In this document: piece after piece, positions 1 to 9,027 of the stretch | Layout of the letters: each line of letters starts with the position of its first letter | Numbering within the stretch: position 1 is the stretch's first letter | NCBI RefSeq assembly: GCF_003991425.1 | Contig: NZ_CP034346.1 | Location: forward strand, 2,207,501-2,271,500 | Source: Paenibacillus lutimineralis | GTDB taxonomy: Bacteria; Bacillota; Bacilli; Paenibacillales; Paenibacillaceae | DNA: 64,000 nucleotides | Reading direction: 5' to 3' | Made by a program: the position numbers and the translations under genes | The notes under the pieces: generated by a model | The model's database searches: none | The model's input: only the letters and a program-made list of their open reading frames with translations | What the model was told of the DNA's origin: nothing

Positions 1-1241
1 ATCATTCCGGCAACTTGCTCAAGCCCTTTGGTCTTGCTGAGAGGCGAGAAATTATCGGCATTTTCGGATACCTTATGCATCGAGTTGTATACTTTCTTGT
101 CAATCGTCGTATAGACCCGATAACCTCCGGTTAACAATTCCTGACGAGCTTCCTCAATCATTTGCGGATTTTTGGAAACTTCCTCTTTGGTCATGTTCGG
201 GTTATTCAACATCGCAATAACGATGGCTGCTTGCCGCTCGGTTTCCAGCATAAGATAAGGGAAAGTCTCATAGGCTTTCTTCGTCTGCGGAGCGAGCGCG
301 CCCTTGATATCGAACGCCAGTGCCTCCTGATATTGCTCATTCGTGATTTTGCTCTCTTCAAGCATTCTCTGCAGCACGAGACGCTGTCTCTTCAGTGCTC
401 GTTCGAATGCATCTGCGTTAAACTCCCCTTTGCCGTTGTATGCAGAGTAAGAGGAAGGGAGCTGCGGCAATCCTGCCAGATAGGCCGATTCAGCGATATT
501 CAGATCACTCAGATTAGAAATATTGAAAATGCCCTTTGCTGCAGCCTTAATTCCATACACTTGATAGCCGTTGGAACCATTGCCGAACGGAACCTTATTA
601 AGATAAGCGGTTAAAATTTCCGGCTTGGACAGAAAGCGTTCCAGCCGCAAAGCGAGCAGCATTTCCTTGATTTTGCGGTCGCTTGTACGATCCAGATTCA
701 AGAAGACGCGGCGTGCCAACTGCTGGGTCAGCGTACTGCCGCCAGTCTGCACGTCTTCATTTAGCAATTTCTGTTTGACGGCGCGAAGCGTACCTTTGAA
801 ATCGATCCCTTTATGATCGTAGAAATGGTTGTCCTCGATTGCGAGTAACGCATCGACTACGGAATCGGGGACCTCCTCGGTACTGATTGGCCGTCGATCT
901 TCTTCAGTCCGAAGCTGACCGATAGGATCACCGTTGCGGAAATATGCAAATCCGGTAATTTCGTTATATGCGATTTTCTGCTCAATATCTTCCCGTGAAC
1001 GTACAGGGTCATCTTTAACGATAGAGGTTACATAGCCGAAGACGGCCCCTCCTGCAAAGAGAACTCCGGCAATAATAAGCATTATGAGGACGCTGAAGGA
1101 CGTCCAGACCCAACGCCACTTGCTGCGTTTACGGGGAGGTTTCTTGCTTTTCTCGCTCTTCTCGCTTTTCTCGCTTTTATTGCTCCGGGAGATTCCTTGA
1201 CCTGACGGCCGTCCGGAGCTTTTATCGTTCTCATGAACCAT
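1..1241 (-). CDS. Class A penicillin-binding protein (PBP1A family), 5' part only
   Basis: Bifunctional peptidoglycan glycosyltransferase/transpeptidase of the cell envelope; 413 N-terminal residues are visible and the rest lies left of the window. A basic, Ser/Glu/Lys-repetitive cytoplasmic tail (about residues 1-45, with repeated SEK triplets) precedes one membrane segment (about 46-70). A GT51 glycosyltransferase domain follows, with AIEDNHFYDHKGID and GGSTLTQQLARR motifs. The start of the linker/transpeptidase part (RVYTTIDKKV) is visible; the catalytic SxxK serine is outside the window. The ATG at 1241 is chosen because AAAGGAGG lies just upstream. Transcribed alone, after the rpsD terminator. 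Family is secure; which paralogue is not. Confidence 0.93.
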   Translation of the reverse strand, partial: MVHENDKSSGRPSGQGISRSNKSEKSEKSEKSKKPPRKRSKWRWVWTSFSVLIMLIIAGVLFAGGAVFGYVTSIVKDDPVRSREDIEQKIAYNEITGFAYFRNGDPIGQLRTEEDRRPISTEEVPDSVVDALLAIEDNHFYDHKGIDFKGTLRAVKQKLLNEDVQTGGSTLTQQLARRVFLNLDRTSDRKIKEMLLALRLERFLSKPEILTAYLNKVPFGNGSNGYQVYGIKAAAKGIFNISNLSDLNIAESAYLAGLPQLPSSYSAYNGKGEFNADAFERALKRQRLVLQRMLEESKITNEQYQEALAFDIKGALAPQTKKAYETFPYLMLETERQAAIVIAMLNNPNMTKEEVSKNPQMIEEARQELLTGGYRVYTTIDKKVYNSMHKVSENADNFSPLSKTKGLEQVAGM

Positions 1242-1268
1242 GCAGTATCCTCCTTTATAACAAGCAAC

Positions 1269-1277
1269 ATTATAGCA
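1269..1277 (-). promoter_or_regulatory. Extended -10 promoter of the PBP gene
   Basis: On the minus strand TGC precedes TATAAT, forming an extended -10 about 28 bp before the start codon; the -35 region is weak. This implies a short leader of roughly 20 nt. Confidence 0.45.
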
Positions 1278-1473
1278 TAAAAATGAGGAAAATGACCGTT
1301 TTTTCGCCTTTATTGCCGATTTTGGATCATAGGATTTAATCAGCTTGGAGATTTATGTTAATCAGAAGAGAAATCTTTGAATAATCCCTATTATATACAA
1401 AATGAAATGGGGGGATGAGTTACCGGAAGGGAGGAAATAAAGGGCAGGATCTGAACAAGGGCTATCCCATCAT

Positions 1474-1515
1474 GAAAAAAGCTGCCCCAAGGCCCTAAAG
1501 GCCTTGGAAGCAGCT
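1474..1515 (-). terminator. Intrinsic terminator of rpsD
   Basis: Long GC-rich hairpin with arms around CCAAGGCC and GGCCTTGG, extended by AGCTGC/GCAGCT, followed on the minus strand by a run of six T. It sits just beyond the rpsD stop. Confidence 0.85.
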
Positions 1516-1532
1516 CGATCAGCGAACAGATA

Positions 1533-2132
1533 TTAACGGTTGTAGAACTCGACGATTTGCTTCTCGTCGATATCTTGGGACAACTCAGCGCGTTCTGGCA
1601 AACGAATGAATTTGCCTTCCATAGCGTTGTCGTTGTATTCAAGATATGCCGGAAGATGCGAGCGGTTTTCCAAAGCTTCTTTAACAGAAGACTGGCCGCG
1701 GCTTCTTTCGCGAAGGCTGATAACATCACCCAAGCTCACGCGGAAGGATGGAATGTTTACCTTCTTGCCGTTAACAGTGATATGTCCATGAGATACCAAT
1801 TGACGTGCGCCTGCACGGGAATTAGCAAAACCAAGACGATATACGAGGTTGTCCAAACGGCTTTCCAGCAAGATCATGAAGTTTTCACCAGCAATACCTT
1901 GCATTTTTTGTGCTTTTTCAAACAATGTACGGAATTGTTTTTCGCCCAAGCCGTACATATGACGCAGTTTTTGCTTCTCCATCAACTGCATACCGTAGTT
2001 GCTAATTTTTCTCCGTTGGTTAGGACCATGTTGTCCTGGAGGGAAAGGGCGTTTCAAATCTTTTCCAGTACCGCTCAAAGAGATGCCAAGGCGGCGGCTG
2101 AGTTTAAATTTAGGACCAGTGTAACGTGCCAT
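1533..2132 (-). CDS. rpsD: 30S ribosomal protein S4
   Basis: Primary 16S rRNA-binding protein that starts assembly of the 30S body. The 199 residues match the usual Firmicutes S4 length and begin [16 protein letters not shown]. The C-terminal half carries the S4 RNA-binding domain ([20 protein letters not shown]). The start at 2132 has an AAAGGAG site upstream; the longer in-frame extension to 2288 is the untranslated leader. Single-gene unit with its own promoter, leader and terminator. In B. subtilis S4 represses its own mRNA, and the structured leader here suggests the same. Confidence 0.97.
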   Translation of the reverse strand: MARYTGPKFKLSRRLGISLSGTGKDLKRPFPPGQHGPNQRRKISNYGMQLMEKQKLRHMYGLGEKQFRTLFEKAQKMQGIAGENFMILLESRLDNLVYRLGFANSRAGARQLVSHGHITVNGKKVNIPSFRVSLGDVISLRERSRGQSSVKEALENRSHLPAYLEYNDNAMEGKFIRLPERAELSQDIDEKQIVEFYNR

Positions 2133-2329
2133 TGTATAATAGACTCCTTTTTTTCTACGTTTATTATTGTAGGGTTCTATTTTGCGCGGATTTTGTTTGG
2201 TTGTGCGGTGGATAGAATAGTACCGCTCTCTGACAAGAAAGTTCAGCCGCTGTCTTGTCAGCAACAAAATCCGAGAGGGTGCTCGCAATGGTTATGCCCT
2301 AAGTAAGACTCTATCCAGTCTTAATCAAC
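2133..2329 (-). promoter_or_regulatory. Putative S4 autoregulatory leader of rpsD
   Basis: About 197 nt of untranslated leader. It contains a strong stem (CTGACAAG pairing with CTTGTCAG, about 2228-2262) and further GC-rich complementarity (an ACCCTCTCGG segment that may pair with AGAGAGCGGT). B. subtilis rpsD mRNA has a leader pseudoknot bound by S4. Assignment here is by position and structure only. Confidence 0.55.
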
Positions 2330-2336
2330 AATAAAT

Positions 2337-2364
2337 ATTATATGAAATAGTTGTGTATTGTCAA
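2337..2364 (-). promoter_or_regulatory. Sigma-A promoter of rpsD
   Basis: On the minus strand TTGACA (2364-2359) and TATAAT (2342-2337) are perfect consensus hexamers with a 16-bp spacer. The predicted transcription start is near 2329. Confidence 0.8.
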
Positions 2365-2629
2365 GTATGAGTTTTTGTTTGAAAAGCGTGAAAATTGTCG
2401 ATAGGGCATTGGTCCTAAAAATATGGGACAAAATGAAGGATTTTTAATGCAAAATAGTAAAATTGATAGTAAAATGATCATTGATAGCAAACTTCGGTAA
2501 ATTAATTTTTTTGAAACAACTATTATAATTAAGCAAATATGTGATATTTTTTATACTCCGGGCAGAGTCATTATAGCTTCGCTGTATATTAAGTCGCTGC
2601 TGAATTGGCAGTGAAAAGGAGCTTTTATT

Positions 2630-4621
2630 ATGGCAGAACAATCACGATCAGACGTGACGATGACGTTCAGAGCAAATTTAGGTTTGCCTTTGCCGCTGAG
2701 AATAGAAGAGGAAGATCAAGCAGAACAGAAGAACTGGCTGGAACGACTCGATATCAATGATTTCGATTTTCCGTATCTAGACTCGCTTTTGCTTGCGTCT
2801 TACTCGGACTGGCTGCCGCAGCAACCCTCTTTTCCCGACTCGCATCAAGCCGGGTGGTTTCTCGCCAATTACCTCGGAGAAATTCTCATCTCTCAGCCGC
2901 TAATACAGATTGATATCTCAGATCAAGATATGATTCGCAACAACTTAAAAGAGATCCTTGAACAAAAAGGCACTCTGTCCGTCAAAGATCAGATGGGCGC
3001 CTATGTTCTGTCACCGGTCAAGACACGTCATAACCATGAGGTTTTTGCCGTGCTAGGCTGCCATATTAATGATGTGAATGAGAGTCAATTCCCATTTGCA
3101 GAAATGATCGTGAATACGGCTGCTCAGCATTTGTCGGCTTGCTTCTATAAACGGTTCGAGGCTTTATTCGTGGAAGACTTGCTGAATGCCCAGAATCAGG
3201 CGAAGCGGGAAGAGCAGCGCCGTGCCATGCTGTTCCAAGTCATCCAGCGTCTCTCTGACAAGATTGATGTGGACTCTGTGCTGAAGGAAGTGTTCGAACG
3301 GATCGCGGGTATGTATCCTGACGCAAAAGTAGAGCTGTTAATGTCACAAGACCATCCAAGCCGTGATCCTCGGATTAGGACGCTGCAGCTTCAGGGAGAA
3401 CAGGACAGCATGTGTGTGCGGGCGTTTATGGACGGGGTTATGCTGTGGGAGGACAAGCAGAAGGATGATGGAAGCAGCTACGTTGAGATTGCCGTTCCGT
3501 TAATTGGCAAGCAGGGCGCCTATGGGGTACTGCACTTATTCCTCTCTGACGAGATCGAAGAGGCGGATCTGCAGTTAATCGGTATTCTGGGTGATACGGC
3601 AGGTACTGCTTTCGAGAATGCCAAGCTGTATGAGCAGTCAAATCTGCTGATCAGCGAGCTTCGTCTGATTAACGAGTTGGTCAAACGGCTGAATCAGAGC
3701 TTGCGTCTGAAGGAAGTATTCAAATTTGCGACAGAAGAGCTGCTGTCGATCTTCAAGGCGGAATATTGCTGTATCTCACAATTAGATAAAGAGAGCGACT
3801 GCTTCGAGATTATGTCCTCCAACTTCCCAAGAATATTCAAAGAGTTCTTCCCTAAAGATTATGGATTCAATGGACTTGTCTACTCCACGCGAGAACCAAT
3901 TATTTTGTCTGATTACCAGGCTTATGGGAAAATCTCTTCTAAATTCATGGAGGAGACCAAGTCGCGTTCGCTGATTGCAGCGCCGATCATTGTGCGCGGT
4001 GAGGTGAATGGGGCGATCATGCTTGCTCACCGCGAGGAGCGCTTCTTCTCCTACGACAATTACAAGTTGCTGCAGATCTTATCACAGCATATCGGACTTG
4101 CAATTGCTAACGCCTCGCTGCATGCCGAAGTGCGCAGAATGGCGAATCGTGATATGCTGACCGAGTTGTACGCGCGCCATTATCTGGACGAGTCAGTGCA
4201 GAAGCACCAGCGCAAAGATGAGGGTGGGTCACTGATTATCGTAGATATCGATCAGTTCAAAGGGGTCAATGATACTTACGGCCATCAGATCGGGGATAAA
4301 ATATTACGTCAGGTTAGCTCTATCGTCAGAAGCACGATCCGTAAGACGGATATCGCAGCCCGTTGGGGCGGCGAGGAACTGGCCATTTACTTACCGGGAG
4401 CCGATGTCGAGAGCGGTTATCAGATCGCTGAGACGATCCGTTTGCGGGTAGCAAGTGAGACCGACCCGAAGGTAACCGTCTCCTGCGGCATAGCCGAATG
4501 GACGCGGGACAGCGAGAAGATCAGTGTAGAATCATTGTTCTATTATGCTGATATGGCTTTATACAAGGCGAAGAACAATGGCAGGAATCAGACACATATC
4601 GGCCTGAATCCGGAGCTATAG
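2630..4621 (+). CDS. GAF-domain diguanylate cyclase
   Basis: Makes cyclic di-GMP from two GTP. The 663-residue cytoplasmic protein shows an N-terminal region of uncertain fold (1-190), two GAF-like sensory segments (about 200-335 and 345-490) and a C-terminal GGDEF domain (about 500-655). The active-site loop reads RWGGEEL (near 580), a functional GGEEx variant, and RKTD five residues before it is a product-inhibition I-site. IVDIDQFKGVNDTYGH is the metal/substrate region. No signal peptide or membrane segment, so the signal is probably intracellular. AAAAGGAG precedes the ATG. Divergent from rpsD and followed by its own terminator. Confidence 0.9.
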   Translation: MAEQSRSDVTMTFRANLGLPLPLRIEEEDQAEQKNWLERLDINDFDFPYLDSLLLASYSDWLPQQPSFPDSHQAGWFLANYLGEILISQPLIQIDISDQDMIRNNLKEILEQKGTLSVKDQMGAYVLSPVKTRHNHEVFAVLGCHINDVNESQFPFAEMIVNTAAQHLSACFYKRFEALFVEDLLNAQNQAKREEQRRAMLFQVIQRLSDKIDVDSVLKEVFERIAGMYPDAKVELLMSQDHPSRDPRIRTLQLQGEQDSMCVRAFMDGVMLWEDKQKDDGSSYVEIAVPLIGKQGAYGVLHLFLSDEIEEADLQLIGILGDTAGTAFENAKLYEQSNLLISELRLINELVKRLNQSLRLKEVFKFATEELLSIFKAEYCCISQLDKESDCFEIMSSNFPRIFKEFFPKDYGFNGLVYSTREPIILSDYQAYGKISSKFMEETKSRSLIAAPIIVRGEVNGAIMLAHREERFFSYDNYKLLQILSQHIGLAIANASLHAEVRRMANRDMLTELYARHYLDESVQKHQRKDEGGSLIIVDIDQFKGVNDTYGHQIGDKILRQVSSIVRSTIRKTDIAARWGGEELAIYLPGADVESGYQIAETIRLRVASETDPKVTVSCGIAEWTRDSEKISVESLFYYADMALYKAKNNGRNQTHIGLNPEL

Positions 4622-4628
4622 TATTCAT

Positions 4629-4660
4629 GGGGACATCCAATAAGGATGTCCCTTTCTTGT
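4629..4660 (+). terminator. Intrinsic terminator of the diguanylate cyclase gene
   Basis: Perfect 9-bp stem GGGACATCC/GGATGTCCC with a 5-nt loop, followed by TTTCTTGTT. Confidence 0.75.
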
Positions 4661-4766
4661 TAGGTTATGATGAATAGTTTCTATACAGGGGGACAGCCTA
4701 CTATTGCATGAACAATATGTTCTATAAAGCTGTGAGGAGCTTGTAGTAGAGGAGTCTGATCGTTAT

Positions 4767-5603
4767 ATGAGAATACGGTTATCCGTGATGAAACTAACGG
4801 TTGTATTTAGCCTCGTTCTACCTGTGGCGGCTTGCCAGATCGGGGAGACGAAGACGGCAGGGGATTGGTTCGATCTCACTTATGCTGGCCTTGCAGGTCA
4901 TGAGCAACTGACATTCCAAGGTAATGCAGTTCTTGCTCGCGGGAAGCAGGAGAAAATCGAAGATTCATTCGCTTATGTCGGTGAACTGAATGATCATCAT
5001 GAATTAAATATGCGTACGGTTCTCCCCGGCGGACAGGGGCAAAAGCTGCAGACCACAGAAGTCCAGACAGGCCAAGGTCTTGAGGCAAAGCTACGCTGGC
5101 AGGGAGGGGCCTGGATGATCGCATCCTCCAATGCCAACGCTTTCACCCGTGGGATAGCCCGGTTGAACCCACTGGATCAGTTAGAAGATATCCGCAGAGC
5201 GAATAAGAAGAACCTGTCGCTAGAGAAGGGTGCTGCGAGGGGGACAAAGGTATTGCGAATTGAACTTGACCCTCAGGAGGCCAAGCAGCAACTGAAGGCC
5301 AAGCTGGACGGTGAGATGGAAGGGATACGGACAGACTGGAGCAGTAAGAAGAAGCAGGTTAGCTCGAAGTATTCATCTGAGGTCGAGACAGAGATGAACA
5401 ATCTATGGGTGAATGGGAACAAGCAGTTGGAGCAAATGATCGAGCAAGCAGATGCTAAGGTAGTGTACTATTTGACCGTGAATCGCAAGACAGGACTTCC
5501 AGCTAGACTTGTGTCCGAGACGAGATTATCCTACCCAAATCCGCTCGGAATTACCGAACATGAAGTGCTCTATACGGACAATCAGTTCTCAAAGATCAAA
5601 TAA
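4767..5603 (+). CDS. Predicted lipoprotein of unknown function
   Basis: I do not recognise the family. The N terminus is a short lipoprotein signal peptide: MKLTVVFSLVLPVAAC after six extra residues, with lipobox VAAC giving lipidated Cys near residue 23. The mature part is about 255 residues, hydrophilic, with a Lys/Glu-rich probably helical segment (about 160-225, many KK and QQ) between beta-rich ends. It is probably anchored to the outer face of the membrane. GAGGAG lies about 11 nt before the ATG at 4767; the in-frame ATG at 4788 is an alternative. Stands alone between a terminator and the pepS-type gene promoter. Confidence 0.75.
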   Translation: MRIRLSVMKLTVVFSLVLPVAACQIGETKTAGDWFDLTYAGLAGHEQLTFQGNAVLARGKQEKIEDSFAYVGELNDHHELNMRTVLPGGQGQKLQTTEVQTGQGLEAKLRWQGGAWMIASSNANAFTRGIARLNPLDQLEDIRRANKKNLSLEKGAARGTKVLRIELDPQEAKQQLKAKLDGEMEGIRTDWSSKKKQVSSKYSSEVETEMNNLWVNGNKQLEQMIEQADAKVVYYLTVNRKTGLPARLVSETRLSYPNPLGITEHEVLYTDNQFSKIK

Positions 5604-5627
5604 GGGTTCAAGTAACGTAGTAGTAGG

Positions 5628-5656
5628 CTGACTTAAAGGGGTTGTAGTGGTACAAT
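5628..5656 (+). promoter_or_regulatory. Probable sigma-A promoter of the M29 aminopeptidase gene
   Basis: CTGACT, a 17-bp spacer, then TACAAT. The leader also contains a small hairpin (GGCAG/CTGCC, about 5701-5722) before the ribosome binding site. Confidence 0.5.
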
Positions 5657-5746
5657 AATGAAGAATTAACCATTGTTCAATAGAGACTTGTATGGTTAGG
5701 GGCAGCGGTATGTTACTGCCCGTTATGTGATGAGGAGGCAAGTATT

Positions 5747-6862
5747 ATGAGAGACCCTAGAATTCAAAAGTTAGCAGAAAATCTCGTGGGCTATTCCGTC
5801 AATGTTCAGCCTGGCGAGAATGTACTTATTGAGATGATCGGTGATGAACGCGATCTAATTAAAGCGATTGTTGAAGAAGTGGGGAAGAAGGGCGGTCATG
5901 CCTTCGTTGAATTAACGGACAAGGCGCTGCAAAGCGCACAGTTGAAGTATGCGACCGAGGAAGGCATTAAAGCCTGGGCCGAGTATGACCTACACAGAAT
6001 GCAAATGATGGATTGCTACATCGGGATTCGTGCCGGATCAAATGTGAATGATACCTCTGATGTTCCGGAAGATAAGATGAAATTGTACAATGCTCATTAT
6101 CAGCACCCGGTTCATAGCGAGCAGCGTGTGAAGCATACGAAATGGGTTGTACTCCGCTATCCGAACGCTAGCATGGCCCAACTGGCAAATGTAAGCACGG
6201 AAGCCTTCGAGAATTTCTATTTTGATGTATGTAATCTTGATTATGCCAAGATGGACCGTGCCCAGGATGCACTTGCCGATCTGATGAAGCGTACTGACAG
6301 GGTACGCATTGTTAGCCCAGGCACCGATCTGAGCTTCTCAATTAAAGACATCGGCGCAGAGAAATGCTCTGGTCAGAAGAATATTCCAGATGGGGAGGTT
6401 TACAGCGCTCCCGTACGTGATTCCGTTAACGGTACGATCAGCTATAATGCGGCTACTCTTTACAATGGCATCACCTTTGAGAATATTAAATTCCGCTTCG
6501 AAAACGGCAAAATTGTTGAGGCGACCAGCAACGATACAACTCGTCTGAATGAAATTCTGAATTCAGATGAGGGAGCTAGATATATCGGTGAATTTGCGAT
6601 TGGCTTTAACCCGTACATTCTTCATCCGATGAAGGATATCCTCTTCGACGAGAAGATTGCAGGCAGCCTGCACTTTACACCAGGTCAAGCGTATGATGAG
6701 ACAGACAACGGTAACCGTTCCTCGATCCATTGGGATCTGGTACTTATTCAGCGTCCTGAATACGGCGGCGGGGAAATTTACTTCGACGATGTATTAATTC
6801 GTAAGGATGGTATTTTCGTAATTCCAGAACTGGAAGGTTTGAATCCGGAGAATCTCAAATAA
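5747..6862 (+). CDS. M29 family metallo-aminopeptidase (AmpS/PepS type)
   Basis: Cytoplasmic exopeptidase that removes N-terminal residues from peptides using two metal ions. The 371-residue length is slightly shorter than typical AmpS/PepS (about 410). Visible family features are RDPRIQKLAENLVGYSV at the start, NIPDGEVYSAPV with a metal-ligand Glu, GEFAIGFNP, and SLHFTPGQAYDETD followed by SSIHWDLV with ligand His and Asp. GAGGAGG lies 8 nt before the ATG. It appears monocistronic or cotranscribed with the downstream HPr-like gene. Confidence 0.9.
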   Translation: MRDPRIQKLAENLVGYSVNVQPGENVLIEMIGDERDLIKAIVEEVGKKGGHAFVELTDKALQSAQLKYATEEGIKAWAEYDLHRMQMMDCYIGIRAGSNVNDTSDVPEDKMKLYNAHYQHPVHSEQRVKHTKWVVLRYPNASMAQLANVSTEAFENFYFDVCNLDYAKMDRAQDALADLMKRTDRVRIVSPGTDLSFSIKDIGAEKCSGQKNIPDGEVYSAPVRDSVNGTISYNAATLYNGITFENIKFRFENGKIVEATSNDTTRLNEILNSDEGARYIGEFAIGFNPYILHPMKDILFDEKIAGSLHFTPGQAYDETDNGNRSSIHWDLVLIQRPEYGGGEIYFDDVLIRKDGIFVIPELEGLNPENLK

Positions 6863-6885
6863 AGTGCTTGATCAAGCGCCTGTTT

Positions 6886-6901
6886 GAACCACCTCTAAGA
6901 G
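6886..6901 (+). repeat. Single-terminus remnant of the dispersed TIR element
   Basis: TTTGAACCACCTCT matches the outer end (TTTGAACTACCTCT) of the dispersed element described at 15208-15382. Only one terminus remains. Confidence 0.4.
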
Positions 6902-6980
6902 AAAATCCCTTGCCTGGAAAGCGGATTCAAGGTATCATTATATTGTATAAATTCTACAGTATCGACGCGGAGGGATTCCA

Positions 6981-7226
6981 ATGGCAAATAATAATCAAGC
7001 GATTGTTGAAATTGCTCAGACAGCAGGCAAATTTACTTCTTCCATCGTGTTGCAAGCTGACAGCAAGTATATCGATGTTAAGAGTATTCTCGGCCTTTTT
7101 ACTACACTCGTTAATACACAGGACTATCAATTGCATGTCCATGGACCGGATGCGGACGAAGCGAAGAAAGCCGTATCGGAAGTGTTCGCTAAACACGACT
7201 TGAAGGTTCAAGTTGTGGCCGAATAA
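6981..7226 (+). CDS. HPr-family protein lacking the phosphorylatable histidine
   Basis: An 81-residue HPr-fold protein. The segment around the regulatory serine is conserved (IDVKSILGLFTTL, compare HPr/Crh KSIMGLMSL). The usual active-site loop GLHARPA is replaced by TAGKFTSS, so there is no His15. It cannot be a PTS phosphocarrier. Like B. subtilis Crh, which has Gln at this place, it could act only through HPr kinase phosphorylation of the serine, for example as a catabolite co-regulator. GGAGGG precedes the ATG. Downstream of the aminopeptidase and closed by a terminator. Fold assignment is from motif similarity. Confidence 0.8.
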   Translation: MANNNQAIVEIAQTAGKFTSSIVLQADSKYIDVKSILGLFTTLVNTQDYQLHVHGPDADEAKKAVSEVFAKHDLKVQVVAE

Positions 7227-7240
7227 GTCAAGTAACAGGG

Positions 7241-7276
7241 AAACATTTCCGTCCTATGGGCGGAAGTGTTTTTTTG
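7241..7276 (+). terminator. Intrinsic terminator of the HPr-like gene
   Basis: Stem AACATTTCCG/CGGAAGTGTT with one mismatch, followed by seven T. Confidence 0.75.
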
Positions 7277-7333
7277 TATACATATAATATTTTGACATAT
7301 AATTTTTAAGAGAGTGATTATTTGGAGAGGTTC

Positions 7334-7362
7334 TTGTATTGGCTCTGAATTTCGTCTAATAT
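7334..7362 (+). promoter_or_regulatory. Possible sigma-A promoter of ylaN
   Basis: TTGTAT, 17 bp, TAATAT, located 45 bp before the ylaN start. Confidence 0.45.
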
Positions 7363-7407
7363 TAAGAATAGAGTTGATGAGTGATAAGGACATAGGGGGG
7401 AAGAAAC

Positions 7408-7698
7408 ATGACTTCATCTGATATACAGGAGCAAATTAATCTCAAAGCGCTTAATCTTCTGAAGGAAGATGCAGATAAAATAGAGAAACTGATCGAAGTA
7501 CAGATGGAGAATCTCGCTACTCGTTATTGCCCTCTCTATGAGGAAGTTCTGGATACCCAGATGTACGGTTTTTCAAGACAGGTTGATTATGCGGTACGCG
7601 CTGGCCTTGTACAGGAGCAGGAGGGCAAGCTAATCATAAGCAGACTTGAACGGAATCTGGCATCCCTGTATGAAGCAATGAATAGCCGAGAAGCTTAA
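7408..7698 (+). CDS. ylaN: YlaN/UPF0358 family protein
   Basis: 96 residues with strong similarity to B. subtilis YlaN, notably CPLYEEVLDTQMYGFSRQVDYAVRAGLV. Small all-helical cytoplasmic protein. In B. subtilis it is needed under iron limitation and has been linked to Fur; that role is from the family, not this sequence. AGGGGGG precedes the ATG. The gene sits near ftsW as in B. subtilis, but here the antiporter and an Asp23 gene intervene and ftsW is inverted. Confidence 0.92.
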   Translation: MTSSDIQEQINLKALNLLKEDADKIEKLIEVQMENLATRYCPLYEEVLDTQMYGFSRQVDYAVRAGLVQEQEGKLIISRLERNLASLYEAMNSREA

Positions 7699-7730
7699 AG
7701 TCTTTGCGTCAATTGAGCGATATAATTTAT

Positions 7731-7768
7731 AAAGCGCAGAATTCGGGGTCCCGAATCTGCGCTTTATT
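7731..7768. terminator. Bidirectional terminator between ylaN and the antiporter gene
   Basis: AAAGCGCAG plus ATTCGGG pair with CCCGAAT plus CTGCGCTTT (one bulged A), with A/T-rich tracts on both sides, serving converging genes. Confidence 0.75.
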
Positions 7769-7805
7769 TTATATATAGTGTGTGTTTATAAAGTCAGACT
7801 TACAG

Positions 7806-7836
7806 CACCGAAGCATATGCTTGTAGTTTGTACATT
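7806..7836. repeat. Fragment of a dispersed-element module
   Basis: GAAGCATATGCTTGTAGTTTG then TAC closely resembles the segment GAAGCTTATGCTTGTAGTTTG of the element copy near 46450-46472. No termini are attached, so this looks like a decayed piece between the terminator and the antiporter stop. Confidence 0.4.
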
Positions 7837-7841
7837 AACAT

Positions 7842-8918
7842 CTATACCAGGTAGAACGAGACACCGAGGATGGCATATACGGAGAGCAGCAGCAATCCTT
7901 CATACCAGTTCGTCTGACCATCTTGAATAATTGATTTGGCGATAAATACGGATACGCCGATGGCGGCAAGCTCGATGATCGTGAAGACGATGTCCATCGG
8001 TTTTCCGAACAGATGGCTGATGAAGATTAGGACAGGGGCGACGAACAGGGAGATCTGCAGACTGCTTCCGACGGCAATCTCCACGGCAGCACCAATTTTA
8101 TTCTTCATGGCGAGCAGTACGGCAGCGCTATGCTCTGCAGCATTTCCGATAATTGCCACGACGAACGCACCTACAAATATCTCGCTTAGGCCAAATTTTT
8201 GTGTAAATGTATCCAACGTATGTACAAGCCATTCACTAACGAAAGCGACCATGACTGTAGCAAGAATAAGATAGAGAATAGATCTTTTTTTCGACCAGGC
8301 AGGGCCATGTTCTTCTGCTGCTCCGTCTTCCGGCTTGTGCTCCTCAACAACATCGCTCAAATATTTCTTATGTGTGATCATCGAGAAGACGAGCCAGAGA
8401 ATATAGGCAACAATAAGAATTCCGCCTACGACAAGACTCAGAGTGGTGCGGTCTTCTTCATGGAGCACATGGGTCTGCAGGAAGATAGCAGGTATGAATA
8501 GAGCGATAACCGCAACAATCATAAGAGATCCGTTCATATTGGCGAGTGGAACATTGAAGCGCTGTACCTTGTATTTCAACCCGCCAGCGAACAGGCTAAG
8601 GCCGAGTACAAGCAACAGATTACCGATGATCGATCCGGTGATGCTCGCCTTGACGGTCTCGAACATTCCTTCACGAACGAGCAGAATACCGATGATAAGT
8701 TCTGCGGCGTTGCCAAAGGTTGCGTTAAGGAATCCGCCCAGCCTTTGTCCGGCATAATGGGCTACGCTCTCGGTTGCTTTACCGAGAAATCCGGCTACGA
8801 AGATGACGGCTATAGCCGAAATGATGAACTGAAGCGTGTCCGGCCAATGAGCATAATGCCCTATAGCGCTAAGCAAGAAGGTTAGGACTAGCAATCCAGG
8901 CGAAATAAATTTTTTCAT
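7842..8918 (-). CDS. cax: Calcium/proton antiporter (CaCA family)
   Basis: Membrane exchanger expelling Ca2+ against protons, similar to B. subtilis ChaA (YfkE). 358 residues with about 11 hydrophobic segments in two inverted halves. Each half carries the signature acidic motif: FGNAAELIIG in the first and GNAAEHSAAV in the second, which form the ion site. A charged, His/Glu-rich cytoplasmic loop (about 195-215) separates them. The ATG at 8918 is preferred because GAGGTG lies 6 nt upstream; the GTG at 8927 overlaps that site. Convergent with ylaN. Confidence 0.92.
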   Translation of the reverse strand: MKKFISPGLLVLTFLLSAIGHYAHWPDTLQFIISAIAVIFVAGFLGKATESVAHYAGQRLGGFLNATFGNAAELIIGILLVREGMFETVKASITGSIIGNLLLVLGLSLFAGGLKYKVQRFNVPLANMNGSLMIVAVIALFIPAIFLQTHVLHEEDRTTLSLVVGGILIVAYILWLVFSMITHKKYLSDVVEEHKPEDGAAEEHGPAWSKKRSILYLILATVMVAFVSEWLVHTLDTFTQKFGLSEIFVGAFVVAIIGNAAEHSAAVLLAMKNKIGAAVEIAVGSSLQISLFVAPVLIFISHLFGKPMDIVFTIIELAAIGVSVFIAKSIIQDGQTNWYEGLLLLSVYAILGVSFYLV

Positions 8919-9027
8919 GTAATGCACCTCGGTATACAGAATTTAATGATGGCAGACTCAATTTGTTTTTCAATTTAATATACCAACAATTGAAGATTAT
9001 AATTCAAACAAATGATGCGGTCTATAT

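Noticed and set aside
1557..2306. Long plus-strand frame opposite rpsD (249 codons)
   Set aside because: Antisense shadow of a ribosomal protein gene; no ribosome site and no family features.
6868..7203. 111-codon plus frame overlapping the HPr-like gene
   Set aside because: The HPr-like frame has the ribosome site and fold motif; this one does not.
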